A stretch of DNA of 64,000 nt from Phyllostachys edulis (GCA_036346405.1 CM070563.1:27465600-27529599); one strand, 5' to 3'; counted from the stretch's first letter, positions 33,637 through 45,819 are shown. Program-made: numbers and translations. The notes: generated from the letters alone by a model not told the origin.

Positions 33637-36600
33637 CTATTCGAATAGATTAAACCCTGTAGGGGTGTACAACTTTACCCACACGCTAGACCGCTCCTTC
33701 TCCAAGCTATATAGCACACTTCCTTAGGTATGCTGGTGGAGCTAAGTCCTACGAGACGCTTTCCAATGAAATGTACTAACTTAGAGTCGCACGTATGGGG
33801 GTTAACCCTCCGCGAACCGCCCATCTCAGGCTCCCACGGAGGACCCGTACGTTGTGTCGGAGTCATCGGCCCAGCCTCAGCAACTGCCGATGCTCCTCAG
33901 GTGAGGGATCCTTCCCCTAACCCACCCCGCACAATCCCAACAACAACAAATCAACCGAACATGTTTCTCCTAACATCTACCACCCGCGACTCATAAATTA
34001 ACACACCCCAAAGTACTAAGTCAAGAGGTGTCCTATATCCCCCTCATGTGGATGCACGCAAAGGTGCTTGGATCAATGGTGCAAGTAATTCTGTCCTTGT
34101 TGACTTGGGCACAAACCACACACCCAACAACCACACCAGCAAACCATCTGCCCGAGTCTAAATCCTTTTATTTTCAGTTTTAGTTTTTCCAAATACAATA
34201 TATACATGAGTACCCTGACCCAAGTAATTATAGTAATGATAACCGACCATCACCGAATCGATGATCACCATACTACCGTTCTAAGCATTGCTAAACGACT
34301 CGACTTGCATACAACATATTAAGTGACTAGAGCCCATCCATCGAGTTCTAAATCGCAATAGATATAAACCTAGGCTCAATGGCAAAGGATGGACATTTAC
34401 CTACGGCTTATGCATCTACTTAGGATTACTACCTCGAACGAGAATTTAAACATCAAAATAAAGCATGCATACATACATTTGCAAACAAGATAATAGCATT
34501 TGAACGTAATAGGAACAACATGTTCAAAGGAGGGATTGCTTGCCATTCTGGAGATAATCCACTTGCTGCTGACGTACACTCTTGTAGTTAATTGAATCGT
34601 CGAAACATATCGAACGAACGAGAAGGGCCGATAAGAACGAATAACACCGAATATATTCAAAAATTCAATATCATCCAAAATACATGAAATTTTCACACAA
34701 GGTAGAGCATGATTTTAGAAAAAAAATCACTTGATTTTGATGTTTCATGCAAAAGTTATAGCCTAAACAAAAACTGCCGGGAGAGAAAATCCAAAAAACC
34801 TTGTTTCGGTTACTGTTCATCCAAACTTAAATATTTGGCAAACATTTCCAGAAAGGTGGTGAACACATAAACATTATGGTAGATAGAGCATGACATTCTA
34901 AGAAAAACAAAAAAATGATTCACTTCATTTGGAGTTAGTATGAGTTTTCTATGCATTATCAAAGTCATGAAAATAGTGCACAAATAATTTGAATATCAAG
35001 ATTTTCTAAGACAGTAACACAAATCAAACCTAAACCAAATTAACGTACACTAAGAATGTAAACTAAGAAAATTGATTTCACCCAATTTGGAGTAAGAATG
35101 AAATACCTATGCATTTTTGAAGTTAAAAGAATTTTCAGTGCAAAAATGATGGTTTACCGAAAATAATTCTACTAAGAAAATTTCATGAGATAGTGACATG
35201 TTTCAAAACTATACCAAAATAAAGTACAGTAAAAATGTAACCCAACAAAATTCATTACACTCAATTTGGAGTTAAAACAAATTACTTATGGATTTTTTAA
35301 GTTAACAACATTTTCAGTGCAACAATAATCCAATTCGGAAATTCTAAAAGCATTAAATACCTTTTCTACTCAGGCTACCCTAGCCACAGTCACAAACCAG
35401 TGGGGCCTACAAGCACAGGGATTTCCGAATTTCTCTACTAACATATAGGTCCTACATGTCAGAGACTCGGCTCATGAAATAGCGCATGGACCGACGGTCC
35501 ATGCACTCGGTCCATCAGTCTATGGATCAAAACGTGCACTTAACTACGCTTGAGTCCACATGTAAGCAAAACATTAGAGCATTTAAAACCCAATCTACAC
35601 AGTAAAGCGCACTTAAGACATTGATTTACCCTAATTAATGGTGCTACAGTGGCGGTCAGAGATGGCCACGCAGAGGAGCTCCTCTGCGGCGACGTTGCCG
35701 TTCTTGTTGCTAGTGGTAGGGTCCATGGCGACACTGTCCAAAGACAAAAATGGGATACTAGGACATAGGCAAAGCTAACGGTACTGGCGGCGAGTCCATT
35801 GGAGGTCCGACGCTGTGGCGCACCGGAAAGCAGCGCAGGAGAGCTACGGGCGTTGGTGACCTATGTGTTTCAGCAACGCTTTCAACCAACGACTAAGCGC
35901 ACTAGCTACTAGGTGTTACTAGAAGCATAATAAAATGACGTGGGGCACAGGGGCGTGTTGAAGAAGAGCTAATGGAGGAGACCCGTGGCGGCAACGAGTA
36001 GCTCCACGAGGAGAGGTCGACCTGAGCAAAAAGAGACTCGATGAACCCTTTAGAAAGCTCAAGGGAGACCAAGAGAGGGTGTAAAAGCAAGGAATTGAGA
36101 GATGCTTCACCTTGCTGGAGATGGGGATGAAAGGGTTGTTTTTTTGTCAATTTTGGAGAAGACGGTCCAAGCTAGCTCCTGGCTGCGTCAAAGAGCAATT
36201 AAATGCTACAGTGATCTCAAGGAGATGAGGCGAATCGGCCAGACATGATGGTGTACAGCAAAACTCATCAGGGCGTGAATGGTGAGGTGGCGTAGCTGCG
36301 AGCATGCTCTAGAGAAGACGGTGGCACTACCATGTTCTGGGCGCTACACAAGAAAACAAGGGCTCGGATTAGCAAGGATAGGTGCGGTGAGGAATAGTGA
36401 AGACGAGGGACACGGCGGAGCAAAGCTTACCCGAGAGGAAGCTGAGTTCATGCCTCCTTTCCCTCAGCCACTGAAAGGGAAAGTGAGAGAGAGAGGACGA
36501 GTGAAGGGATGCTCTGGGGTTGGTCAGTGTGGGCGATGCAGTGATGGCGTTGACGGAGCTGGTCTGAGCGCGCGCTCCGCGTGGCGCTCGGCATCTATGT

Positions 36601-37212
36601 TGCTAGTGCGAGGAGCAGGACGAAGCCAACAGGTGTGGCTAGCTCGCTAGTGACCCAGGTAAGGCTTGGTCGGGTTGGGTTTAGGTGGTGCAGTAGAGTC
36701 CAGTCAAACCGTCTCGGTTGACTAGGTTTTCCAAAATGGTTCGGATTTAGGGAATTTTTAGATGTAGAAATGTAACTCCAAAAATTATGAAATTTTTTGG
36801 GAGGTTACTAACACTGTCTAGATCATACTTTAATTTTTCTAGGATTTCTCATGTGATGCATTTTTCCCTAGAAAATCTTTTAGGCTCCTATCTTGGTGTT
36901 TGACCTTTTTTTTACTGCTTTGACTGGCTGTTTTGAAATAGCAAATAATTTGTAAAAATTATGAAATTTTGTGTGTGGGTTTCTAAGGTTCTCCAGAACC
37001 TAGGAAAAATATTATTAGGGACTGTTAACAAGTTTTGTTTTGTGCATCCATTAGGGTTGTGATTTCTAGGAATTGTTGCATTAGGTTTTCAAAATGCACA
37101 AAACATTTAAATGAAAATCTAGATAATTCAAAAGACAACATGATGCATCAAAAGTTTTAAATTCTCAGATTTTTGTACATTGGAAACACAGACCCTTACT
37201 TGGAATGTTACA

Positions 37213-37236
37213 AATCCCTCCCCCCCCCCTTTTACA
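37213..37236 (-). other. G3 polypurine tract
   Basis: The plus strand shows a run of C and T with ten consecutive C. On the minus strand this is a G-rich purine tract immediately before the TGTAACATTCC start of the 3' LTR. The phrase CTTGTCCCGAGATTCCGTC beside it is the usual end of a plant gypsy internal region. Confidence 0.8.
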
Positions 37237-37256
37237 AGAATCTTGTCCCGAGATTC

Positions 37257-37521
37257 CGTCTACTCGGAAAAGAAAGACGGGTAATCTGCACGAAGGCGAT
37301 CCTCCCATTCCCAAGTCGCTTCGTCCTCGGTATTATTTGTCCACTGAACTTTAAGGAATTTGATGGCATAATTCCTTGTCTTCTGTTCAACTTCTTCAAG
37401 GATGCGAATAGGACGCTCACGGTAGGTCAAATCTTCTTGTACACCTTCCAATGGAGCTTGCATGGTTGGAACGTGAAGACACTTCTTCAACTGGGACATG
37501 TGGAAAAACATCATGTACACC
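37257..37521 (-). pseudogene. G3 pol C-terminus, chromodomain-like
   Basis: The frame 37260-37520 reads MFFHMSQLKKCL, then YRERPIRILEEVEQKTRN and AIKFLKVQWTNNTEDEATWE, ending RADYPSFFSE. This is the tail of plant gypsy pol with a chromodomain-like fold (VQW....EDEATWE), which in active elements directs integration. It is the continuation of the integrase at 50344-51558. The two are separated by the 12.8 kb G4 insertion and its ACACC duplication. Confidence 0.85.
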
Positions 37522-38262
37522 TGTCGGTGTTTTAGAACCGAAGTTACGTAAAGATTGTTTGATTCGGGGGGTCTCCTAGAATGGAATCACGCAGAGAGAT
37601 TGACACGGGGATTTTTATACAGGTTCAGGCCTTCTCCGGAGAGAATAACAACCCTACTCCTGTGTGTGTATGGTATTGAGTGTATTACGAACAATCGGGA
37701 AAAACTAAGACTATTACAGATAGTGCTTATATTCACGATGGCCCGATTGATCCCCTTCCTTTCTCGATTCTTTGCCTTTTATAGTGCGTGAAGGAGCAGC
37801 AGTTACTCCAAATAAAGCGGCGCCTCATCACCTCCCGTAACGGGCGCACGTTGGTAATAATCACCGGTGTATTAACTCCTCCACGTCACTCAATGACTAT
37901 ATACGAGAGATAATGGAGTATTACGTGTCATTACTCCATGAGAATAACAACAGATGATGTTGTTTGAATCCCTTAATCAATAAGACCCACTTGTCTCAGA
38001 GGTTTATTTGATCATAAGGTGGTCGAGCTGACCTAGTCATAGAAGAACTTACGACCATGAGGTAGTCGTAGCAAGACTTACGACTATTGGGGTAGTCGTA
38101 GCATAACTTACGACTATGGAGGTGGTCGAGAAGAACTTACGACCACCCATTAGGCTCTTCCTCATAATATTAAGGGTACACTTAGGGTCCACATAACGCC
38201 ATATTTACCTATAATAAGAATTATAGATAAAAGATAAAATAAGGATTATTATATCCTCGCCA
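37522..38262 (-). repeat. G4 3' LTR (741 bp)
   Basis: The plus strand runs from TGTCGGTG to CCTCGCCA. It contains a TATA box (minus, 37775-37784) and four short hairpin motifs at about 38036-38160, one of them imperfect. It is followed inside by the polypurine tract at 38263. Confidence 0.9.
37775..37784 (-). promoter_or_regulatory. TATA box in G4 LTR
   Basis: The minus strand reads CTATAAAAGG. The same motif is at 49851-49860 in the other LTR, so it is the likely core promoter for element RNA. Confidence 0.65.
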
Positions 38263-38275
38263 TCTAGCCCCCGAC
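38263..38275 (-). other. G4 polypurine tract
   Basis: The minus strand reads GTCGGGGGCTAGA directly before the LTR start TGGCGAGG. Similar TAGCCCCCGACT phrases recur at about 43003 and 43139, inside the tandem repeat. Confidence 0.75.
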
Positions 38276-39765
38276 TTCAAGTGAAAGCAACTTACTTGGT
38301 AAAGGAGTTATAGATGGTCTTACGACCACGAGAGGATCGTAGAAAAATAGTCGAAGAAAAAACTCTTCGATTGTATACTACTTTGACCAGAAATATGCTT
38401 GGTCAAGAAAATTACCTACGACTATCAAGTAGTCGTAAAAGCATTCCTACGATCACGAGGTGGTCGTAGTATAGTGATCGGAAGAAAGAACTTTCTGATT
38501 ATCATTTCCTTTGGTTGAAAAGATCTAACCAAGGAAGTAATTTCGCTTGAGGTGTAAACGCAAACCTGATTTTCTCGAGCGGACACACCGGAGAATCTCA
38601 AACGACGCCTGATTAGCGTCTGCATTGAAGCGGTCCCGAGACGGTGGCGACCCTCGGAATGTCACGTCTCCGGCTCAAAGTACGCGGTTATAAATACCTA
38701 CCGGGGGGTAAAACCTAAGATCTTACCTTTCCCTAAATCACTCTACTGTTCATCAAGTTCTTGTCTTCTCCGCCACCAACTCAGTCGAAAATCTCCTCTT
38801 CCGAGAAAAATGGCCGAAAGTTTCGAATGGGCCGAGTCGGAGATGGATACTGGCGAAGATGCAAACCCTTGTCAATTGGGAAGATTCCAGAGAGAGTTCT
38901 TGTGGAGTGGTTCGGCAAGATAAGCAAAGAATGGCCGTCGGGGAGGAAGGACAAATCCCGCCTTCCAAAGGACAGAGTGTGGTCTTCGATTACTGCTTCA
39001 CCCCTTTCTCCATTGATACTCGAGCATTTTGGAGTGGAATTGGTGAACCTTGGTCCTAATTCCATCACCATGCCGAGCGATTGTATATCTGTGTGAGGCG
39101 TGCACTGGAATTCCAAATGATCTTGAGCTTTTTCAAGATTTCTACTGGAATGGCTCGACAATTTGGGATAGCTCGAAGTTGTGGTTTGAAGCTCCATGAT
39201 GGGAAGTCGAAGGAGTATATTCAGATGTTCACTCGGTCCTCATGGCCATTGTGGAGGAAGAGGTGGTTTTACTGGAAAGTCACCTCCGAAGACAGTCTTA
39301 CTTTCAAGGAATCTTGCCAAAAGAAAGCTTCCTAGGATTCGACTCCCCAGGATATCAATCGAATTGCCCCCTATATTCAAGCCATCAAGGATTTGAAAGC
39401 AGAGGGGTTGACTGGATGGCATGTGGTGAAGGATTTCATCACACGTCGAATTAGTCCTTTGAAGAAACGAGTGCCTCCTATGTGGAGGTACACGGGGCCA
39501 AAAGACCCGACCAGGGACTACGAGGGAGGTAAGTAGTTTTTCGACTTAGCTCTCAGTTTGGTCTTCTTCAAAATTGTTTAAAGAATGCCTTTATCTGTTT
39601 GAACAGATCTTTCACCAGCGGAGATTGACGTTAGAGTCAGACTCGTTTGCGAGAAGCCTCCGCCACTTAGTGTGGCAGTTCCTAAGATCCTTGCGGTCGT
39701 ATCCGCAGAGGAAAGGATGGTTCGCCTAAAGGTAATCAGTAGTTGATTTTATCCTTAGGACTTTA

Positions 39766-39908
39766 TAGTCGTGGAAAGAACTTACGACTAGAGAAATGTT
39801 GTAGAAAAACTTACAACTTAGTAATGACCGTAGAAAATCTTACGGTCGAGGAAAGGTCGTAGAAAAACTTACGACTTGATACTGGTCGTAGAAGGTCTTA
39901 CGACCAGT
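39766..39908 (+). repeat. Hairpin array in intron 2 of the antisense gene (five units)
   Basis: Five consecutive short inverted repeats of about 20-26 nt each: AGTCGT/ACGACT (39767-39789), GTTGTA/TACAAC (39798-39817), GACCGTA/TACGGTC (39826-39847), GTCGTA/TACGAC (39856-39875) and CTGGTCGTA/TACGACCAG (39882-39907). Loops are 8-10 nt, mostly GAAAAACT-like. The second and third units differ from the others by paired changes that keep the stem. Confidence 0.85.
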
Positions 39909-41548
39909 TAGTAATTCTTCTTTTTCTGTTTTGCTTTACAGAAAGTAGGTATGGAAAATCGCGGGGACGAAGAAGAAGTCATCTCGATAACCATCGGTGC
40001 AGAATTGACAAAAGACAAAGGCTCGGCTCCTCCGCCCAAGAGACGCCGACTTACAAGAGGCCGACAAGGAGGAGCAAGCTCGAGTTCTAGCCCTTCGACC
40101 AGATCCTCTGCAAAGCCTGTGGGAATATAGCCGCAGATTGAAGCCGAGGTCAAGCAAATGAAGCCGAGGAGGTCAAGCAATGAACCTCTTAAGCGCAAAC
40201 CTCGCAAGGCCAAGGTACCCTTCTATTACGACAAGAAAGCTTTCACAGTTTCTGCCACTTCTAGATTTGTCAAGCAACTAGAAAAGGAGAACTGGAAGGA
40301 GTTTATGTCTTTTGTGAAGGACAACGCTGATCCAGCTGAGCCTACCGTTGAGGGTAGCGCTGCTCTTGGAGTGATCGAGACCGATCTCGGCCCTCCGGAA
40401 AGTCGAGACCATAGAGATGGTCTCTGCTCAAGACTCACGACCGAGCGTGGTCATGATGAACCTATTCCCCAATCTTGAACTACGACGGGACGTGGTCGAG
40501 AAAAGAAGTCAAAGAATTCTTCCATCGGAAGATGGCTCCAAAGTTTCGATTAAGTCCAGACGCAGAGGTATGTGAAACAAGCTAAAGTGTAAGAACAAGA
40601 TTTACCTTTTGCTTTCCACAATTTGACTTGCTATCCTTTTGTTGTTTTTAGTCCGACTCCTTCAAACCCGAGAATGCTTCCGTTGAGAAGCCTATTGCTA
40701 CCTCTCCACCGGAGAGACAACAAGGAAGTGGTCGATGGATCATCCTCGCCCTGGTGGTAGAAGAAGTCGTGCTTTCAAGCGTTGTCACGATCGTGAAGTC
40801 GAGCTATGGCCACCGAGGCGTGCCATAGTTCTTGAGGTGGCATCTACAACCACCGAGGTAACCGCCATGACCACCGAGGTTGCGCTACTACTATCGAGGT
40901 AGTGGCTACACCTATTGAGGCAGCGATTACGCTAACCGAGATAGTCGCCATGACCACTAACGTGGTCGTGGGACCAGCAGAGGAAGTCGCAGGCCTCGCC
41001 CAAGGTGGTGATGTGCACGACCACCGCAAGGGAAGGAAATCGTTGCACCTCCTTCCCGGTACCCAAAGAGAAACTACAATTTCAGAATCGGAAGATGAAG
41101 AATACTTCAATTTTCGCTCGATTTCTTTGGCCTGCTTCCATAGTGGGGTCTTACGCCTTTAGATCTCGCCACCGAGGTCCCCCATCCCAAAGACATTCCC
41201 AATAGAGGGAACACTTTTGATAATGAGCGCCTTTGAGAAGGTTTGGTGGGACCAAGTTGAGAGAGTGGACGAGGTGAAGCACCCAGAGTCGGGTTTACTC
41301 AATATTTGCTCGATCAACCATGAATGTAAGTATTTGATGATACTTATACATACAGTATAATCTTCTCTTATTTCTCACCGCCTTGTCTTTTTTGCGAAAG
41401 CCATAGAGCAAATCGCCGTTGTCGGTGAATATCATCGACAACTTCTAGAGTCTGCGACAGAAAGAGGAACTCGCAAACAAAAAGAGAGGTGGTAAGTCAC
41501 CGTTTTTCATAATCATTTTTGACTACTTATATAGTGCTTACGGGGTTT

Positions 41549-41720
41549 GTCATGGAAAAACTCACGACTAGGTAATCGGTCGTTAAAGACTTACGACCAA
41601 ATGGCTTTGTCGTAGAAGAACTTACGAATAGGTGATGGTCGAGAAGAACTTACGACCATGAGATTTTGTCGAGAAAAACTTACGACTAGGTCAATGGTTG
41701 TAGAAGAACTTACAACCGAT
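41549..41720 (+). repeat. Hairpin array in a later intron of the antisense gene (about six units)
   Basis: The same unit type as in intron 2, more decayed. Units include GGTCGT/ACGACC (41578-41598), TGGTCG/CGACCA (41636-41658), GTCG/CGAC (41668-41686), and GGTTGTA/TACAACC (41695-41716), which again shows a paired change. The first and third units have mismatches. The array lies between a GGTAAGTCACC donor at about 41491 and an acceptor TTTGCAAAG at about 41757. Confidence 0.75.
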
Positions 41721-42911
41721 TGACCAATGCTTATGTTCACTTTTATCCTTTGCAAAGTTGAATAAAGGACATAAAGACCTTAGCCGACTCGCCGATTATG
41801 AAAAAGAGGAGTCAAAAAGCTATGGGAAAAAGTAGAATTCCTTTTGGGGAAACTTAAAGAAGCCAACTCGCAAACGCTAAATTGCGAGGAAGGAATAAGC
41901 AAGAAGTCTTGAACTTAAGGCGCCATTGACTTTGATCTTTATCTAACTCTCGCTTCTTTTCGAAAAAGAAGATGAGATGAGAAAGCTCGAGAATGAAGTC
42001 AAAGAGAAAACTTGGTCATTCACGAGCTTACTCAGATGTCCAAAAATAAAGATCAAGATCTTGAGACGCCGAGAACTCGAATATCGTAAGTAATTCTTTA
42101 CCGCAAATTTTACGAAGTTATTTCCTTTTCTTACTCTCACTTCTTTTCTAGGAATGGATCTTGAATTGGGAAGACTCGAGACCCTGAAATCACGGAAAAA
42201 ACCATGATTTATAACCGCACCGCCCTTATTGCAAAGAAGAATGCAGAGGACATTAGATCATGGGAGAAAAAGCATGCTGAGACCGTTGCTTCCCATAATG
42301 AAGAGGTCAAGAAGTTGGATTCTCGACTAGTGGGTAAGAAATTCTTTTACCCGTGATTATTTTTGTTTTTACTTCCTCTAGGAGTTTATCTTTGTTTGAC
42401 CAGTCTTATTCTTTTCAGAACAAGTGGTCGAAAACAAAAAGATTCGCGAGGCTTCGACTCGTACCCAACAGGAGATGGAAGCAATGAAGATTAAACTTCA
42501 AGGCAACATCACGCTCCTGAACAATGTGCTTGGTGAGCTACATAGTGAGGGAAAGACTCCTCAAGATGATACGATAACCGCTCACATAAGTACTATTGGG
42601 GATCAAGTCGGGACTTTGCAAGATCCGTGACTACTCAAGGCCAACCAAGTCAATCGATAAAGGAAGCGGCCGAAGCGCATAAGTTATGCATTAGCAAAAC
42701 TTAAAGCTCATGACCCCAACCTTAATGTGCAACCACTCGGCCGATTTCGATCGCTGAAGCAAAAGGAAGACGCGTCGATGGAGGAGATGCAATCGTTAGT
42801 AGGAAAGTTTCAGAGGAGATGCAGTTGGGATCTCCCTCTTCAAAGTAGCTTGTAATAAACCTGTGAAAAATAAGCTTTTGTTGATGTAATATACAATCCA
42901 TCTTGTTTCCT

Positions 42912-43195
42912 GCAAATTATCTTGTCGAGTAGTTAGTAACTCAAAAGATAATTAACGAATTTTTAAGACTAAAAATTGAAGTCAAATTAATGACTTTATC
43001 CTAGCCCCCGACTATTTGCTTAGTTTGTTGAAACTAAGTAAATAGTCTTGTCTCTTGCAAATCATCTTGTCGAGTAGTTAGTAACTCAAAAGATAATTAA
43101 CGAATTTAAAGACTAAGAATTGAAATCAAATTATCTCTAGCCCTCGACTATTTCTTTGAGTTTGTTTAGACAAACTAAGTAAATAGTCTTTAGAA
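42912..43195 (+). repeat. Two-copy tandem repeat of about 141 bp in G4
   Basis: Unit 1 starts at about 42916 (ATTATCTTGTCGAGTAGTTA) and unit 2 at about 43057 (ATCATCTTGTCGAGTAGTTA). Each ends in a TAGCCC(C/T)CGACTATTT segment followed by an inverted repeat of the type TTAGTTTG...CAAACTAAGTAAATAGTC. The phrase CCCCCGACT is the same as in the polypurine tract region at 38268. The block lies between the antisense gene end and the end of pol. Confidence 0.8.
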
Positions 43196-43267
43196 AGGGT
43201 TTCAAAACAGAGAGGTTTGTTTAACTTGTAGTTTTTGGCGCAATTGTCATGCATCGTCGTAAAGAGT

Positions 43268-43826
43268 GGTAACGAATTGACACTAGGAAGTTCCTTCTAG
43301 TGGGCGTGACCACGCAGAGAGGAGAGGCTTCGACTAGGTAATGTTAACATCTCCGACTAGATTAATTAAATCGAGAACAAAGAACTTGAGTTAAACAAAC
43401 ATCCAGAGAACTTCAAAAATTCGTTCACCCTTCTTTGGAGGATTCAATAAGTCCGCCTGTTATCAAGAGTTGGAAATCGAACGATGCTAGGAAGTTCCTT
43501 CTAGTGGGCGTGACCACGCAGAGAGGAGAGACTTCGACTAGATGTGTTTCTTCCTCCGACTTAGTTAAGGCGAATTGAATACACCAAAGGCAAATTAATA
43601 AATCTTAAAAGTGCACTCGCTTAGAATATTTTTCAAAAATGAAGTGAAGAAATAATCTAAGGTGAAAGGAGTTGGCCTTCAAAAAAAAAAATTCGACTAA
43701 ATAAAACCCGAGTTCTTTGTGTTGGCAACAAAAGTGAGTAACGAGTTGACACTAGGAAGCTCCTTCTAGTGGGCAGGACCACATGCAGAGAGGAGAGGCT
43801 TCGACTAGGTGATGTTATCGCCTTTC
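43268..43826 (+). repeat. Three dispersed copies of a 70-75 bp motif in G4
   Basis: Copies at about 43275-43345, 43487-43557 and 43748-43824 share CTAGGAAG(T/C)TCCTTCTAG, then TGGGCGTGACCAC, then CAGAGAGGAGAG and CTTCGACTAG. The first part folds on itself (CTAGGAAG/CTTCTAG). Spacing is about 210 and 260 bp. Function unknown. Confidence 0.8.
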
Positions 43827-43881
43827 ACCAAAGGTAAAGAAAAGCGGGTGTTTGAAACATAGTCGAAAAATTATGAAAGCA

Positions 43882-45143
43882 CTACTCAAAAGTAAGACAA
43901 TAGAGATAGAGAAAACCTGAGTCTTTATTGTCCGAATGATTGGTTACACATAGAACTTGCGTAACTCGTCGATGTTCCAAGAATTCGAGAGAACCTGGCC
44001 GTCCATTGCCAATCGTATCGACCACTCGACGAGTAACTTCGACCATCGTGTAAGGACCTTCCCACTTGGGAGAAAGTTTGTTCCGATTAGACTTGGATTG
44101 GCAAAGCCTCAATACTAAGTCACCTACAAAGAAGGTGCGAGGTTGACCTTACGATCGTAGTATCTTCGCAGGCTTGTTGGTAGACCGCCGAACTAATTAG
44201 GGCCTGGTTTCTCCTTTCTTCAAGTAGATTAATATCATCTCGCTCAATTTGTTCCTAGTTGAGTCTGTGAATGTTTCACTCGTGTTGACCGTATCTTTAG
44301 TTCCGAGGAAGCATGGCTTCAAAGATCAAGACTAGAAAGAAAGGTGTTTCTCTCAGAGTCTGATTGGTAGTTGTACGAATCGCCCATAATACTGAGGGTA
44401 ACTCTTGTACCCAAGCCCCGAGCGCTTGACGAGCTGGTCGAAAACTCGAGTCTTAATTCCTCTCATTATTTGGCCGCTTGCACGCTCGACGCCCCATTAC
44501 TCGGGATGGGCCATGTACATAACACAACTTGGTACCCAACTCGTCGTAAAATTCCTGAAATTTTGCGCCAAAATTGCTTACCATTATCTGTAATTATTCG
44601 ACTCGGTACTCCAAATCGAGTAATTACGATCTCATCATAAACCGTTTTTGCCGCTCGTTGTTATCGATCCGAGTTCGCTTCAATCCATTTTGTGAACGAT
44701 CAATAGCCACAAAAGGAACTCAAACCTCCCGGAGCTTTGGGGAACGGTCCTAGGATATCAAGACCCCTGTGTTGCAAAAGGCCAAGATAGAGGTATTGTT
44801 TGTAATGCCCGAGCTGGTTGGTGTATTTGCTCGCTATGAAACCGCACTAGACACACTTTTAACCAACTCTTTAGCATCGATAGGGTGTTGGCAAGAAAAC
44901 CTTGTCAAAAGCCTTGCCGACCAACGCTCAGAGGAAGCATGATTTCCACAGATGCCACCATGTATGTCGTGAAGGAGTGTTAATCCTTCGCTCTGCGGAA
45001 TGCATCGCATGAGCACCCCTTGAGTACCCCTGCTTATAGAGAACTCCTTCACCAAAGTATACATTTTGGCTTTTCGATAAGCGATCCGCCTCGAGATCGC
45101 CTTTCGCATGTAACCCTTCAAGATAATCATAGATGGGCACCAT
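43882..45143 (-). pseudogene. G4 integrase
   Basis: The zinc-binding N-terminus is in the frame around 44834-45130: RCIPQSEGLTLLHDIHGGIC, then GNHASSERW, with the H-H part of the HHCC motif. The C-x2-C pair follows near 44840. The catalytic core between 44113 and 44830 is broken into short frames by frameshifts. The C-terminus (43882-44112) reads SKSNRNKLSPKWEGPYTMVE, the usual post-core SH3-like segment. The order after RNase H confirms the gypsy type. It is not functional as it stands. Confidence 0.75.
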
Positions 45144-45215
45144 CCATGTATCCTCGTACTCTAGAGAGGCTGTCTCAATAGGAGGTGTCTCTGGCTCGTC
45201 GACCAGGGAAGGCTT

Positions 45216-45470
45216 CTAGAGTTGTTCCAAGAAGACTCCTTTTGGTACTTCAGATCGGGAAGAAGCTATTCGAGCAAGCTGGTCTACGAGGAAATTATCC
45301 TTTCGAGGGATGAATTGTGCCTCGAAACCTAAAAAATGCTTTTCTAGCTTACGCACTTCCGATAAGTACCGAGACATTGTCGAGTTAGAGCACTGGTACT
45401 CTTTGCCGACTTGATTCACGACTAGTTGAGAGTCTTCTCTCACGAGTAGTCGGCGAATCGAGAGCGCCAC
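45216..45470 (-). pseudogene. G4 additional RNase H domain
   Basis: The frame reads LLVREDSQLVVNQVGKEYQC, then SRYLSEVRKLEKHFLGFEAQ, then IPRKDNFLVDQLARIASS. This archaeal-type (additional) RNase H pattern, with D-S-Q-L-V-V-N-Q-V and the final R-K-.-N-..-D-.-L-A, is characteristic of Tat-lineage gypsy elements, which carry a second RNase H next to the usual one. It removes RNA from the hybrid during reverse transcription. Its upstream half is frameshifted. Confidence 0.8.
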
Positions 45471-45819
45471 GTCAGATACCGCCTAGCAAACCTTCAGATT
45501 CTCGCCACATTATTAGTGGCCCGAAAGTTTAATTGTATGGCATACTTTAAGGTCTCCCAGAGGAAATACCAGACCACCCCCAAGCCACTTAAAGTAAGCG
45601 ACCCGTCAGTACATAAATCCATCGGTCGTGGGAATCAGATCGGGATCCTGAACAGTTCAGATTTGTCCATTCGCGACAAAGTCCGCCAAGATCTGGGATT
45701 TAATGGCCGTCGACACGAATGGATGTCGAACTCCCCAAGTTCGACCGACCATTTTGCCATGCGCCTCATTGCTTCCCTATTCTCGAGGATCGCTCCCAAG
45801 GGAAACTCAGACAAGATGA

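Larger units (their letters stand above)
31284..37212 (-). repeat. G3 3' LTR (about 4.1 kb without insert), outer end lost
   Basis: On the plus strand it ends GGAATGTTACA at 37212, next to a polypyrimidine run. Position 31284 aligns with 60460 in the 5' LTR, and the two stay alignable to about 35540 (62337). Beyond that the 5' LTR is interrupted. The solo copia LTR at 31841-33636 is inserted here. The GC-rich part (35640-36660) produces ORFs with no domains. Confidence 0.8.
38761..42860 (+). pseudogene. Antisense multi-exon gene of G4 (putative gypsy-type transposon domain)
   Basis: This region lies on the strand opposite to pol. Exon 1 (about 38761-39527) encodes, across frameshifts, a segment with VYLCEACTGIPNDLELFQDF, then WNGSTIWDSSKLWFEAP. 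It resembles the 'putative gypsy type transposon' domain (PF04195) that often sits antisense in Tat-lineage elements. GT-AG introns are visible: GGTAAGTAG at 39526 to AACAG at 39605, and AAGGTAATC at 39730 to TTTACAG at 39941. Others run from GAGGTATG at 40566 to TTTTTAG at 40651, and up to TTTTCAG at 42419. Later exons are Lys/Arg/Glu-rich and coiled-coil-like (42424-42630). A Thr/Glu/Val repeat lies at about 40840-40990. Frameshifts suggest it is no longer functional. Domain identity is from memory. Confidence 0.6.

Noticed and set aside
38781..39197. 138-codon minus-strand ORF in G4 as a pol gene
   Set aside because: It lies opposite the antisense gene exon 1, which has the recognisable domain. 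No pol motif is present in this frame.
39766..41720. CRISPR-like array, because of regularly repeated short units
   Set aside because: Units are imperfect inverted repeats with irregular spacing in a plant retrotransposon. There are no unique spacers of constant length and no cas genes.
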